7,223 nucleotides of DNA, from positions 1 through 7,223 of the forward strand of contig ONQH01000046.1 of assembly GCA_900319885.1 (NCBI GenBank), given 5' to 3'. Within the stretch, counting starts at the first letter, position 1. The number at the start of each line of letters is the position of its first letter. The notes beneath the pieces were generated by a model. That model did no database searches, was not told where the DNA came from, and saw only the letters and a program-made list of their open reading frames with translations. This document shows, in pieces, positions 1 through 5,061 of the stretch. Source of the DNA: Candidatus Avelusimicrobium ruminicola. GTDB taxonomy: Bacteria; Elusimicrobiota; Elusimicrobia; Elusimicrobiales; Elusimicrobiaceae. The translations under genes were made by a program, and so were the position numbers.

Positions 1-126
1 GACAACTTGTCCTTTGCCATGCGCTTTAACATTTTATGCGGAAAGGGCAGCCGCAATAAAGATACACAAACAGCCCAAAGCACGTACTGGTATCCGTGGA
101 TGGATGACACGCACGTACGAAATTAG
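1..126 (+). CDS. C-terminal end of an unidentified protein (partial)
   Basis: The first reading frame is open from the left edge to a TAG at 124-126 and encodes 41 residues of a protein tail. It contains MRFNILCGKGS and the aromatic stretch STYWYPWMDD, and ends DDTHVRN. I do not recognise the family. Its stop codon lies inside the ribosome binding site of tdk (AGAGGA, 125-130) and only 8 bases separate it from the tdk ATG. This close packing is what makes the frame credible as the end of an upstream operon gene. A competing frame starting at 14 runs on into tdk and is a shadow. The start and function lie outside the window. Confidence 0.5.
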   Translation, partial: DNLSFAMRFNILCGKGSRNKDTQTAQSTYWYPWMDDTHVRN

Positions 127-134
127 AGGAAACT

Positions 135-716
135 ATGGTAAACCCACTTATTTATCACAAACAAGGTTGGATAGAAGTTATTTGCGGGTGTATGTTTTCG
201 GGCAAGACCGAAGAACTCATCCGCCGTGTACGCACCGCACTGATCGCCAAACAAAAAGTGCAACTGTTTAATTCCACCATTGATGACCGCTATGGGATCA
301 ACAGCATTACCAGCCACAATCAAAATAAAGTAGCGGCTACCTGCGTGCGTAATTCCAGTGAAATTTTGCCCTTGGTAGAAAAAGACACCCAGGTAATTGC
401 CATTGATGAGGTAAACTTCTTTGATAAAGGCATTGTAGAAGTATGTGATAAACTGGCAAGCCAAGGCAAACGGGTAATTGTAGCCGGCTTAGATACCGAT
501 TACCGCGCCGAACCCTTTGAAGTAACGGCCGCCTTACTGGCCAAAGCCGAATTTGTAACTAAAAACTTGGCTGTCTGCACCAAATGCGGAAATCCCGCCA
601 GTTTTACCCAACGCACCAGCAAAGATACCAAACGCATTGTAGTAGGAACTACTGATTCCTACCAAGCGCGTTGCCGCCGGTGCTATCGCAAACCGCGTAC
701 CAAAGCGAGTAAATAA
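135..716 (+). CDS. tdk: Thymidine kinase, type II zinc-binding family
   Basis: A 193-residue cytosolic thymidine kinase that phosphorylates thymidine to dTMP with ATP (pyrimidine salvage); the length is normal for the bacterial type II (TK1-like) family. The P-loop is G18-T25 (GCMFSGKT). The Walker B-like segment is IDEVNFFD with D91 and the predicted catalytic base E92. GLDTDYRAEPF (118-128) matches the usual GLDxDFRGEPF segment. The structural zinc site is C148, C151, C180 and C183, and the thymidine-binding lasso lies between the two pairs, with YQARCRRCY at 176-184. In IDEVNFF the residue after V is N94, where Q is usual, a mild deviation. The start is fixed by AGAGGA at 125-130. The gene is probably co-transcribed with the upstream partial gene and the RDD gene 20 bases downstream. 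The family is known to be feedback-inhibited by dTTP. Identification is secure. Confidence 0.95.
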   Translation: MVNPLIYHKQGWIEVICGCMFSGKTEELIRRVRTALIAKQKVQLFNSTIDDRYGINSITSHNQNKVAATCVRNSSEILPLVEKDTQVIAIDEVNFFDKGIVEVCDKLASQGKRVIVAGLDTDYRAEPFEVTAALLAKAEFVTKNLAVCTKCGNPASFTQRTSKDTKRIVVGTTDSYQARCRRCYRKPRTKASK

Positions 717-736
717 AATTCATAAGAGGAGAAATT

Positions 737-1564
737 ATGCCTTATAGTAGTTTTTTTAGACGTGCTGTTGCCTTAATTATTGATATGCTCATTGTATCTT
801 TGCCGGCTATGTTTGTATTTGCCCCCATGGTGGCTTTACAGGCAGTAGTGCTTGGCGTAACCCCCCAGGCTTCCGCTACACAAACCGGCCTGTTGGGTGC
901 CACTGTTTTTAGTTGGCAGATTGTAACCCTGGTACTGGCGTGGCTGTACTTTGCCTTTTGGGAAAGCGGCTCCAAACAATCTACCTGGGGCAAACGTATC
1001 ATGGGAATTAAAGTAGTAGGTGCTGACGGCGGACGCATGGGGTTTGGGCGCGCTACAGCCCGCTTCTTTTGTAAGTCTATCTTATCGCCCTTATTCTTCC
1101 AAATCGGGTTTATTATGGCCGCATTTACCAATCGCAAACGTGCCTTGCACGATATGGTGGTAGAAACCTATGTGGTAAAAAAAGATTTTGAGCCCGGACA
1201 GGAACTCCCGGAAACTAAAACCCGTTGGTTCTGGATGATTTTAGCCTGTGCGCTATGGATTTTATTTTCACTGACCGGCGGTTGGGTAACATCCCGCCTT
1301 ACGTTAACGCCTACGCAAGTGGCCGCGAATAAGGCAGTCACCCGCTTGACCCATTTGGCCCAAGACGGACTGGGGTTACGCACCCCTGCCCGCGAAGAAG
1401 GTGCCACCTATTTTTACAATGAGGACGGCTACCGGGCGGTAGTGGTAGATCCGGTTTCCAATAACAAATTCACGTTATTTATCAAAAACGGAGCCACCCA
1501 AGCCTGTTGCGAAGCGTTCCCGTTTGGCGACTGTGCCACCACCGGCTATGCCGAGTGCCAATAG
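737..1564 (+). CDS. RDD-family membrane protein with cysteine-rich C-terminal domain
   Basis: A 275-residue membrane protein. Residues 1-150 carry the RDD signature: R8/R9 and D16 in the first hydrophobic segment (about 10-34), a second segment (about 57-75), the basic motif TWGKRIMGIKV (83-93), a third hydrophobic stretch (about 113-130), and ALHDMVVETYVV (136-147). RDD proteins are poorly characterised; some are linked to ion transport, which cannot be inferred here. A further hydrophobic segment (164-184) leads to about 90 residues I do not recognise, ending with C257, C258, C266 and C274 close together. Topology of this tail is uncertain because the third segment may or may not cross the membrane; four closely spaced cysteines would suit an extracytoplasmic disulfide-bonded domain. 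The start is set by AAGAGGAG (724-731). It is the last gene before a strong terminator. The RDD assignment is firm; the function is unknown. Confidence 0.85.
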   Translation: MPYSSFFRRAVALIIDMLIVSLPAMFVFAPMVALQAVVLGVTPQASATQTGLLGATVFSWQIVTLVLAWLYFAFWESGSKQSTWGKRIMGIKVVGADGGRMGFGRATARFFCKSILSPLFFQIGFIMAAFTNRKRALHDMVVETYVVKKDFEPGQELPETKTRWFWMILACALWILFSLTGGWVTSRLTLTPTQVAANKAVTRLTHLAQDGLGLRTPAREEGATYFYNEDGYRAVVVDPVSNNKFTLFIKNGATQACCEAFPFGDCATTGYAECQ

Positions 1565-1578
1565 TTGTTCCCTCTATC

Positions 1579-1615
1579 AAAAAACCCGTCCACCTAATCA
1601 GCGGACGGGTTTTTT
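1579..1615. terminator. Bidirectional intrinsic terminator between RDD gene and tolB
   Basis: A perfect 13-bp stem (1579-1591 with 1603-1615) encloses an 11-base loop. The core is CCCGTCC/GGACGGG, flanked by six A on the left and six T on the right, so each strand reads as a GC-rich hairpin followed by a U tract. It sits 14 bases after the RDD stop and 14 bases beyond the tolB stop on the other strand, exactly where a shared convergent terminator is expected. Confidence 0.95.
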
Positions 1616-1629
1616 ATCTAAAAGATTAT

Positions 1630-2934
1630 TTATAAACTCCAGTGCGGGGTAAAACTATCCCCCGCGATATTAGCCAGCAAGTGCGGAGCACTGCCGTCCA
1701 TATCCATCATATATAACTGACGGCGGCCGTTGCGCGTGGTGGTAAAGGCAATAAACCGTCCATCCGGAGACCAAGTAGGATCCTCGTTAGACCCGGCATC
1801 ACTGGTTAAGCGTTTAATTTGCGTACCGGTTAAATCTACTAGGAAAATATCCATGGGGTGATAGGCACTTTCCCGGCCCGAAAATACAATCCACTCCCCG
1901 GTGGGCGACCATTGCGGGGTATCCGACCAGTTGAACTTTTTCGTCAAAGGACGGGTTTGCCCGGTGGCTAACTCCATGACGTAAATTTGCGGATTGCCGG
2001 CGCGGTTGGATACAAAAGTAATGTATTTTCCGTCCGGGGAATAAGACGGGGAGCCATCTACCGCGGTGGTTTTATTCGTGATTTGTACTTTTTGCTGGGT
2101 TTCTAAGTTATAAATATAAATGCTCGGGTTATTACCGCCGGAACTGGTAAACACAAGCGCTTTCCCGTCCGGGGATACCCCCCCGATTAAACTAAGTCCT
2201 TTCTTTATAATAATCGGGGAAATTTTCCCGGCGCGCAAATCAATGGCAAAAATATCCGGGTTGCGGTATTTGTAAGAGGTATAGAAAATGCGTCCGTCTT
2301 TACTCCAGCGCGGCAAGAGCGAAATGGAATTATCTTTGGTTAATTTTTGCAGGTTTTGACCGTCATAATCTACCACATAAATTTCTTTATGCTTGGTGGC
2401 ATTATTGGCAAAAGCAATCTTGGTATCCGCAATACCCCGTTTGCCAAGCAACGAGGCTACAATCTGGTCCGAAGCAATATGCGCCAAACGACGCAAACTG
2501 GCTTGCGTTCCCTTAAAGGCCTTGGCAAATACCGCCGTTCGCGTGGCCATATCATAGACGTAGACCTTAATGGTGTAATAGGGTTCTGCGTAAGAAATAG
2601 TGCCTGTTAATACGTAACTGGGTTTGGCCGGTAATTTGGCCCACTCTTTTAGCGATTCCTTTACTTTAGCGGTATCAAACGCCGGGCCTTCTTCGGTAAT
2701 ATCAAAATAGCGGGCAAACAGTAAATCGCCCCGCATAACATCATGCACTTGCGTGGCCGCCGCTTGGCTTTGTTCATCTACCGTAGTAAATGCCGGCATC
2801 CCGATAGCGGGGAGTTTTTGTTTCCCTACGGAAGTAATCCCGATGTACACATCCGTCTTGGGAGCAGCCGCACAAAGTAGCGCACTGCCCAGGCACAGCA
2901 CCGCAGCGCAGAACGTATAAAAATATTTATTCAT
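1630..2934 (-). CDS. tolB: Tol-Pal system periplasmic protein TolB
   Basis: A 434-residue periplasmic beta-propeller protein of the Tol-Pal complex, close to the usual TolB length. TolB binds Pal at the outer membrane and, in well-studied species, TolA, helping to recycle Pal to the division site. A Sec signal peptide covers residues 1-24 (hydrophobic core, then LLCAAA before P25). The N-terminal TolB domain spans about 25-165, with the typical LLFARYFDI (71-79) and VLTGTISY (108-115) segments. The propeller follows, with repeated SPDGK-type turns near 211, 254, 299, 344 and 389. The gene is last in the leftward pal-cpoB-tolB operon, 12 bases after cpoB. Its ribosome binding site is weak (only GGG about 8 bases before the ATG), so translation may be coupled to cpoB. 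Transcription ends at the shared hairpin 1579-1615. Confidence 0.95.
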   Translation of the reverse strand: MNKYFYTFCAAVLCLGSALLCAAAPKTDVYIGITSVGKQKLPAIGMPAFTTVDEQSQAAATQVHDVMRGDLLFARYFDITEEGPAFDTAKVKESLKEWAKLPAKPSYVLTGTISYAEPYYTIKVYVYDMATRTAVFAKAFKGTQASLRRLAHIASDQIVASLLGKRGIADTKIAFANNATKHKEIYVVDYDGQNLQKLTKDNSISLLPRWSKDGRIFYTSYKYRNPDIFAIDLRAGKISPIIIKKGLSLIGGVSPDGKALVFTSSGGNNPSIYIYNLETQQKVQITNKTTAVDGSPSYSPDGKYITFVSNRAGNPQIYVMELATGQTRPLTKKFNWSDTPQWSPTGEWIVFSGRESAYHPMDIFLVDLTGTQIKRLTSDAGSNEDPTWSPDGRFIAFTTTRNGRRQLYMMDMDGSAPHLLANIAGDSFTPHWSL

Positions 2935-2946
2935 ATATCAAACCCA

Positions 2947-3672
2947 TTATTTGGAAAGTTTGGCAAGTTCGGCCTTGGCTTGGGTAGCCTCGGCAGATTT
3001 GGGGAAATCCGCCACTACGGAAGACAGATAGCGTTTGGCTTCCTCTGTTTTACCCAAGGGAACAATGCTTAGCGCGTATTTCAAACGCGCGGCGGGGGTT
3101 AGTTTGCTAGAAGGAAATTTTTGAAGGATAGTAGCGTAGGCCACGGCTCCTTTTTTTGTCTGCCCGGCCGCAATATACGCATCCCCCATATACATATAGG
3201 CTTGTTCGGTATTTTCACTTTGCGGGTATTTGGCAACATACAACTTAAACCCGGTAGCGGCGGCCTCATACGCGCCTTTATCTAAGTGATTTTTGGCTTC
3301 GGCAAACAAATCAGACGGTAACACCGCCGCGGCAGCCGGTTGGGCCACCGGTTCGGTTCCTTCTTCCGCTTCCACAGCGGGAACCGAACGCCCGTTTTTC
3401 ACGAGGGCAGTAATATCATCCAGTTTGGCAGACAGGCTGGAAAACTGACTGCCGGATTGGGCTAAATTTTCGTTAGAAACAGACAAATTTTGGTTCAGTT
3501 CATCCATTTTGCTGGCCAGTTCGGCTTGATTGGCCTGCATTTGGGTAATGGTGGTGTTGAGTTCTCTAAGTTGCCCTTGCAGAGCGCTCATATCTTGTTG
3601 GCTGGCTAAGAAGCAGCCACTAAGCAAAGAGCCCGCACCCCCTATTAAAATAAGTGTAAGAATATTTTTCAT
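2947..3672 (-). CDS. cpoB: CpoB/YbgF-like TPR lipoprotein of the Tol-Pal system
   Basis: A 241-residue envelope protein that, by family and position, coordinates Tol-Pal constriction with peptidoglycan synthesis. A lipoprotein signal ends in the lipobox LSGC, with C20 as the lipidated residue and F21 at +2, so retention in the inner membrane by an aspartate is not expected. Residues 25-92 form a heptad-like coiled coil rich in Q, N, L and S, the trimerising region of YbgF. An acidic, Pro/Ala-rich linker covers about 97-118. Three TPR-like repeats fill 120-241 (FAEAKNHLDKGAYEAAATGF, then AYMYMGDAYIAAGQTKKGAV, then ARLKYALSIVPLGKTEEAKR), each near a KYP/KFP/DFP turn, as in CpoB. E. coli CpoB is a soluble periplasmic protein, so the lipid anchor is a difference. 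The start has AAGGAG about 11 bases upstream. It lies between pal and tolB. Confidence 0.88.
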   Translation of the reverse strand: MKNILTLILIGGAGSLLSGCFLASQQDMSALQGQLRELNTTITQMQANQAELASKMDELNQNLSVSNENLAQSGSQFSSLSAKLDDITALVKNGRSVPAVEAEEGTEPVAQPAAAAVLPSDLFAEAKNHLDKGAYEAAATGFKLYVAKYPQSENTEQAYMYMGDAYIAAGQTKKGAVAYATILQKFPSSKLTPAARLKYALSIVPLGKTEEAKRYLSSVVADFPKSAEATQAKAELAKLSK

Positions 3673-3705
3673 AGATGGTCGGGCTCCTTGTGTATTTACA
3701 AATAA

Positions 3706-4212
3706 TTAGTTGGCTTGTAAAAGCGTATCGGCTCTGCGGTTTTGGGCCCAGCAGGCTTGGGTAGCTTCGTAGCAAACCGGTTTTTCTTCGCCATAAGAAA
3801 CAGTGGCTACTTTGTCAGCCGGCACGCCTAAGCGTACATAATAAGCTTTTACTTCGTCGGCACGTTTTTGGCCTAAAGCGATGTTATAAGCAGTGGTACC
3901 GCGGTCATCGCAGTTACCTTCTACAACTACTTGATAGTTGGAGACGGAAGAAGCGGCGGCTTTAATGGCTTGGGCGTTGGCTTCTACAATTTTGCGATTG
4001 TCGGCGGACAAGGTGGCTTTATCTAAATCGAAGTGTACCACGCCTAAGGCAACTTCTTGAGCGGGGATTTCCACATCTTCTTCAGCTACTACCGTTTCGG
4101 AAACGGTTACCACGGTGTCGTCATTGGCGGCATCGTTTTTTACGTTTTTGTGGCAGGCGGTCAAACCAGCGGCCACAGCAAGTACGAGTACTACTTTGAG
4201 TAAGTTTTTCAT
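3706..4212 (-). CDS. pal: Peptidoglycan-associated lipoprotein Pal
   Basis: A 168-residue outer-membrane lipoprotein that anchors the outer membrane to peptidoglycan and partners TolB. The signal peptide ends in lipobox LTAC with C20. An acidic, Val/Thr-rich linker spans about 26-57. The OmpA-like domain follows: VVHFDLDKATLS (58-69), EGNCDDRGT (98-106), YNIALGQKRAD (109-119) and NRRAD (158-162). D102 and R117 occupy the positions that bind diaminopimelate in OmpA-type domains. The signature usually reads GHxDERGT; here it is GNCDDRGT, so the conserved His is Asn and the Glu is Asp. C147 and C154 are extra cysteines near the C-terminus that could form a disulfide. The ribosome binding site GGAG is 6 bases upstream of the ATG. 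It is the first gene of the leftward operon, driven from 4254-4283. Confidence 0.95.
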   Translation of the reverse strand: MKNLLKVVLVLAVAAGLTACHKNVKNDAANDDTVVTVSETVVAEEDVEIPAQEVALGVVHFDLDKATLSADNRKIVEANAQAIKAAASSVSNYQVVVEGNCDDRGTTAYNIALGQKRADEVKAYYVRLGVPADKVATVSYGEEKPVCYEATQACWAQNRRADTLLQAN

Positions 4213-4253
4213 TTATTTCTCCGTTATAGATGTTGTGTAACTTCTACATATAA

Positions 4254-4283
4254 ATAATACCAACTTTGTCAAAGACACGTCAA
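4254..4283 (-). promoter_or_regulatory. Predicted sigma-70-type promoter of pal-cpoB-tolB
   Basis: On the minus strand a -35 box TTGACG (4283-4278) and a -10 box TATTAT (4259-4254) each match the consensus at five of six positions, with an 18-base spacer. Transcription would start near 4247, giving a leader of about 35 bases that carries the pal ribosome binding site. The -35 lies directly against that of the divergent pilin-leader promoter. Confidence 0.7.
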
Positions 4284-4300
4284 TATATTTTTGTTATAAT
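4272..4300 (+). promoter_or_regulatory. Predicted promoter of the pilin leader RNA
   Basis: The -10 box is a perfect TATAAT at 4295-4300 preceded by TG one base away (4292-4293), an extended -10. AAGACA at 4272-4277, 17 bases upstream, matches the -35 consensus at four of six positions. The predicted start at about 4306-4308 lies some 11 bases before the first helix of the structured leader, so promoter and RNA structure fit each other. Confidence 0.7.
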
Positions 4301-4317
4301 GAGAGGGTAGTATTACA

Positions 4318-4399
4318 GATTATTTGTTGGAAGTGCAGGGAAAGCCTGCATTAGCTAGGCGGACGTGTCCGCAATGCCTATTCCACTCCGCAAATAATC
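4318..4399 (+). promoter_or_regulatory. Aptamer-like three-way-junction domain of the leader
   Basis: The closing helix is GATTATTTG (4318-4326) with CAAATAATC (4391-4399), 9 bp without mismatch. It extends, across an internal loop, into TGGAA (4328-4332) with TTCCA (4381-4385). Inside are two hairpins: TGCAGG/CCTGCA (4334-4339 with 4345-4350, loop GAAAG), and 4356-4380, where TAGGC pairs with GCCTA around an inner GGA/TCC (or alternatively GCGGA/TCCGC with loop CGTG). The second hairpin abuts the TTCCA strand, allowing coaxial stacking. The 82-base size and the fold resemble a small-molecule aptamer. No ligand can be named from sequence. Confidence 0.5.
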
Positions 4400-4474
4400 G
4401 TCTGCTTTTGCGTCTGCCCCGTAAGGGGTGGACGGGCGACGATTATTGCACGGGTTAGTGGAATAGCTTAGGCA
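4375..4474 (+). promoter_or_regulatory. Long GUAA-capped hairpin, proposed antiterminator
   Basis: Pairs from the base upward: TGCC/GGCA (4375-4378 with 4471-4474), TATTCCACT/AGTGGAATA (4379-4387 with 4457-4465), CCG/CGG (4388-4390 with 4451-4453), AATAATCGTC/GACGATTATT (4393-4402 with 4438-4447), GC/GC (4404-4405 with 4436-4437), and CGTCTGCCCC/GGGGTGGACG (4411-4420 with 4425-4434, including two tandem G-U pairs), closed by a GTAA tetraloop of the GNRA type. It removes the 5' arm of the downstream terminator. The small bulges and the GNRA cap are more typical of a functional RNA than of a chance repeat. Confidence 0.6.
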
Positions 4475-4493
4475 ATAAGATGTCGCCTTTTTT
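4435..4493 (+). terminator. Conditional intrinsic terminator upstream of the pilin gene
   Basis: GGCGAC (4435-4440) pairs with GTCGCC (4482-4487), and TTATTGC (4443-4449) pairs with GCAATAA (4472-4478). The two blocks are separated by a small internal loop, giving 13 Watson-Crick pairs with a 22-base apical loop. Six T residues (4488-4493) follow directly. It lies upstream of the pilin ribosome binding site, so it can only act as an attenuator. Its 5' arm is also half of the competing 4393-4402/4438-4447 helix. Confidence 0.65.
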
Positions 4494-4517
4494 GCACTTT
4501 CACGCTTAGGAGAAGAT

Positions 4518-5003
4518 ATGAATAGAAAAACAAAAACAGGGTTCACGCTCATTGAACTCTTAGTGGTAGTTTTAATTATCGGTATCTTGGCGGCTATTGC
4601 ACTGCCGCAATACCAAAAAGCGGTGGAAAAAGCCCGCGTAGCCGAAGCAGTTCTAGTGCTTAACAACCTCTATAGAGCTTATCGATTTTGTCTACTACAA
4701 AACGATCATGAAATATGCATGGATTTTAATAACTTAGAATTTGGACCTTCAAACGAAATCCTTTCTTCCACAGAATCTTGTATAGATGCGCAATGTTTCA
4801 ATTCTGAGAGTTGGCAATATGGAACCGATGGAAATCTTTTTTATGCCAACCGTATAATTAATAAAGACTCATCCAATAACCCTTATTTTTTGCAATTAGA
4901 TTCTGAAGATGGCGAATTAACACCAAAGATTGCATGCCACGGAGGAAATACTTGTATATCAATTTGTGGAAGTATAGGGTGCTACGTGCAAACAAAACAA
5001 TAA
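4518..5003 (+). CDS. Type IV pilin-like protein (prepilin N-terminal methylation motif)
   Basis: A 161-residue secreted filament or pseudopilin subunit. A class III signal peptide, MNRKTKTG, is followed by F9 as the predicted N-methylated first residue; E13 is the conserved Glu at +5. The hydrophobic assembly helix runs to about 29 and continues as the amphipathic LPQYQKAVEKARVAEAV (29-45). PilD-type peptidase would cleave after G8. The head domain (about 50-161) has eight cysteines (C58, C67, C88, C93, C140, C146, C150, C155) that could form up to four disulfides; I recognise no specific fold. By hand count 4681-4980 is about 34% GC, against about 46% in 4561-4680, so the head differs in composition from the N-terminal region. 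The ribosome binding site AGGAG is 5 bases before the ATG. The gene is monocistronic, with a regulated-looking leader upstream and a terminator 12 bases downstream. Whether it is a major pilin, minor pilin or type II secretion pseudopilin is unclear. Confidence 0.9.
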   Translation: MNRKTKTGFTLIELLVVVLIIGILAAIALPQYQKAVEKARVAEAVLVLNNLYRAYRFCLLQNDHEICMDFNNLEFGPSNEILSSTESCIDAQCFNSESWQYGTDGNLFYANRIINKDSSNNPYFLQLDSEDGELTPKIACHGGNTCISICGSIGCYVQTKQ

Positions 5004-5015
5004 CTTGTATATAGC

Positions 5016-5043
5016 AAAACCGCCCCGATAAAGGGGCGGTTTT
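5016..5043. terminator. Convergent intrinsic terminator between pilin gene and gatB
   Basis: AAAACCGCCCC (5016-5026) pairs perfectly with GGGGCGGTTTT (5033-5043) around a GATAAA loop. It is a strong 11-bp hairpin ending in T residues for the pilin transcript. The A run on the left gives only a short U tract for gatB on the other strand, so it is probably bidirectional but weaker in that direction. Confidence 0.9.
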
Positions 5044-5061
5044 AATTGATTTAAGTTTTTC

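Larger units (their letters stand above)
4307..4517 (+). promoter_or_regulatory. Structured 5' leader with attenuator/riboswitch-like architecture
   Basis: About 210 untranslated bases separate the predicted start from the pilin ATG, within a 305-base gene-free gap. Mutually exclusive helices are visible. State A: 4318-4326 pairs with 4391-4399 (9 bp, perfect) and closes a three-way junction, leaving the terminator free to form. State B: 4375-4402 pairs with 4438-4474 in a long hairpin that uses the same bases 4391-4399 and also captures the terminator's 5' arm. State C: 4435-4449 pairs with 4472-4487 as a terminator followed by T6. The pilin ribosome binding site AGGAG (4508-4512) lies downstream of the T tract. 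The simplest reading is that stabilising the 5' domain gives termination and its absence gives read-through. The pairings are seen directly; the regulatory meaning is inferred. I could not match it to a known RNA family from memory. Confidence 0.6.

Noticed and set aside
14..271. Plus-strand ORF overlapping the start of tdk
   Set aside because: It overlaps the well-supported tdk P-loop region in another frame, and its product shows no domain.
4374..4397. Seven-codon leader peptide MPIPLRK ending in the first switch helix
   Set aside because: No ribosome binding site at a usable distance and no run of one regulatory amino acid, so peptide-coupled attenuation is poorly supported.
4318..4399. 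c-di-GMP or cGAMP (GEMM-I) riboswitch, suggested by the pilin target and a three-way junction
   Set aside because: The hallmark GCACAGGGCAAACC-like and ACGCAAAGCC-like segments are missing, and the hairpin loop here is GAAAG rather than a closed GAAA tetraloop. The c-di-GMP-II consensus is not seen either.
4425..4440. GGGGTGGACGGGCG resembles the T-box antiterminator motif AGGGTGGNACCGCG
   Set aside because: The resemblance is partial, the segment is the 3' side of a well-paired GUAA-capped hairpin, and the downstream gene is a pilin rather than an aminoacyl-tRNA or amino-acid gene. No stem I specifier loop is apparent.
4303..4455. Stop-free plus-strand frame through the leader
   Set aside because: No plausible start codon with a ribosome binding site, and the self-complementary structure explains the sequence better than coding does.
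4480..4509. Nine-codon ORF MSPFLHFHA ending in the pilin ribosome binding site
   Set aside because: It lies across the terminator 3' arm and T tract and has only a weak AGG upstream; likely chance.
4355..4666. Minus-strand ORF of 103 codons across the leader and pilin start
   Set aside because: It is antisense to the unmistakable prepilin N-terminus, its product is low-complexity Ser/Thr/Ala, and it has no family resemblance.
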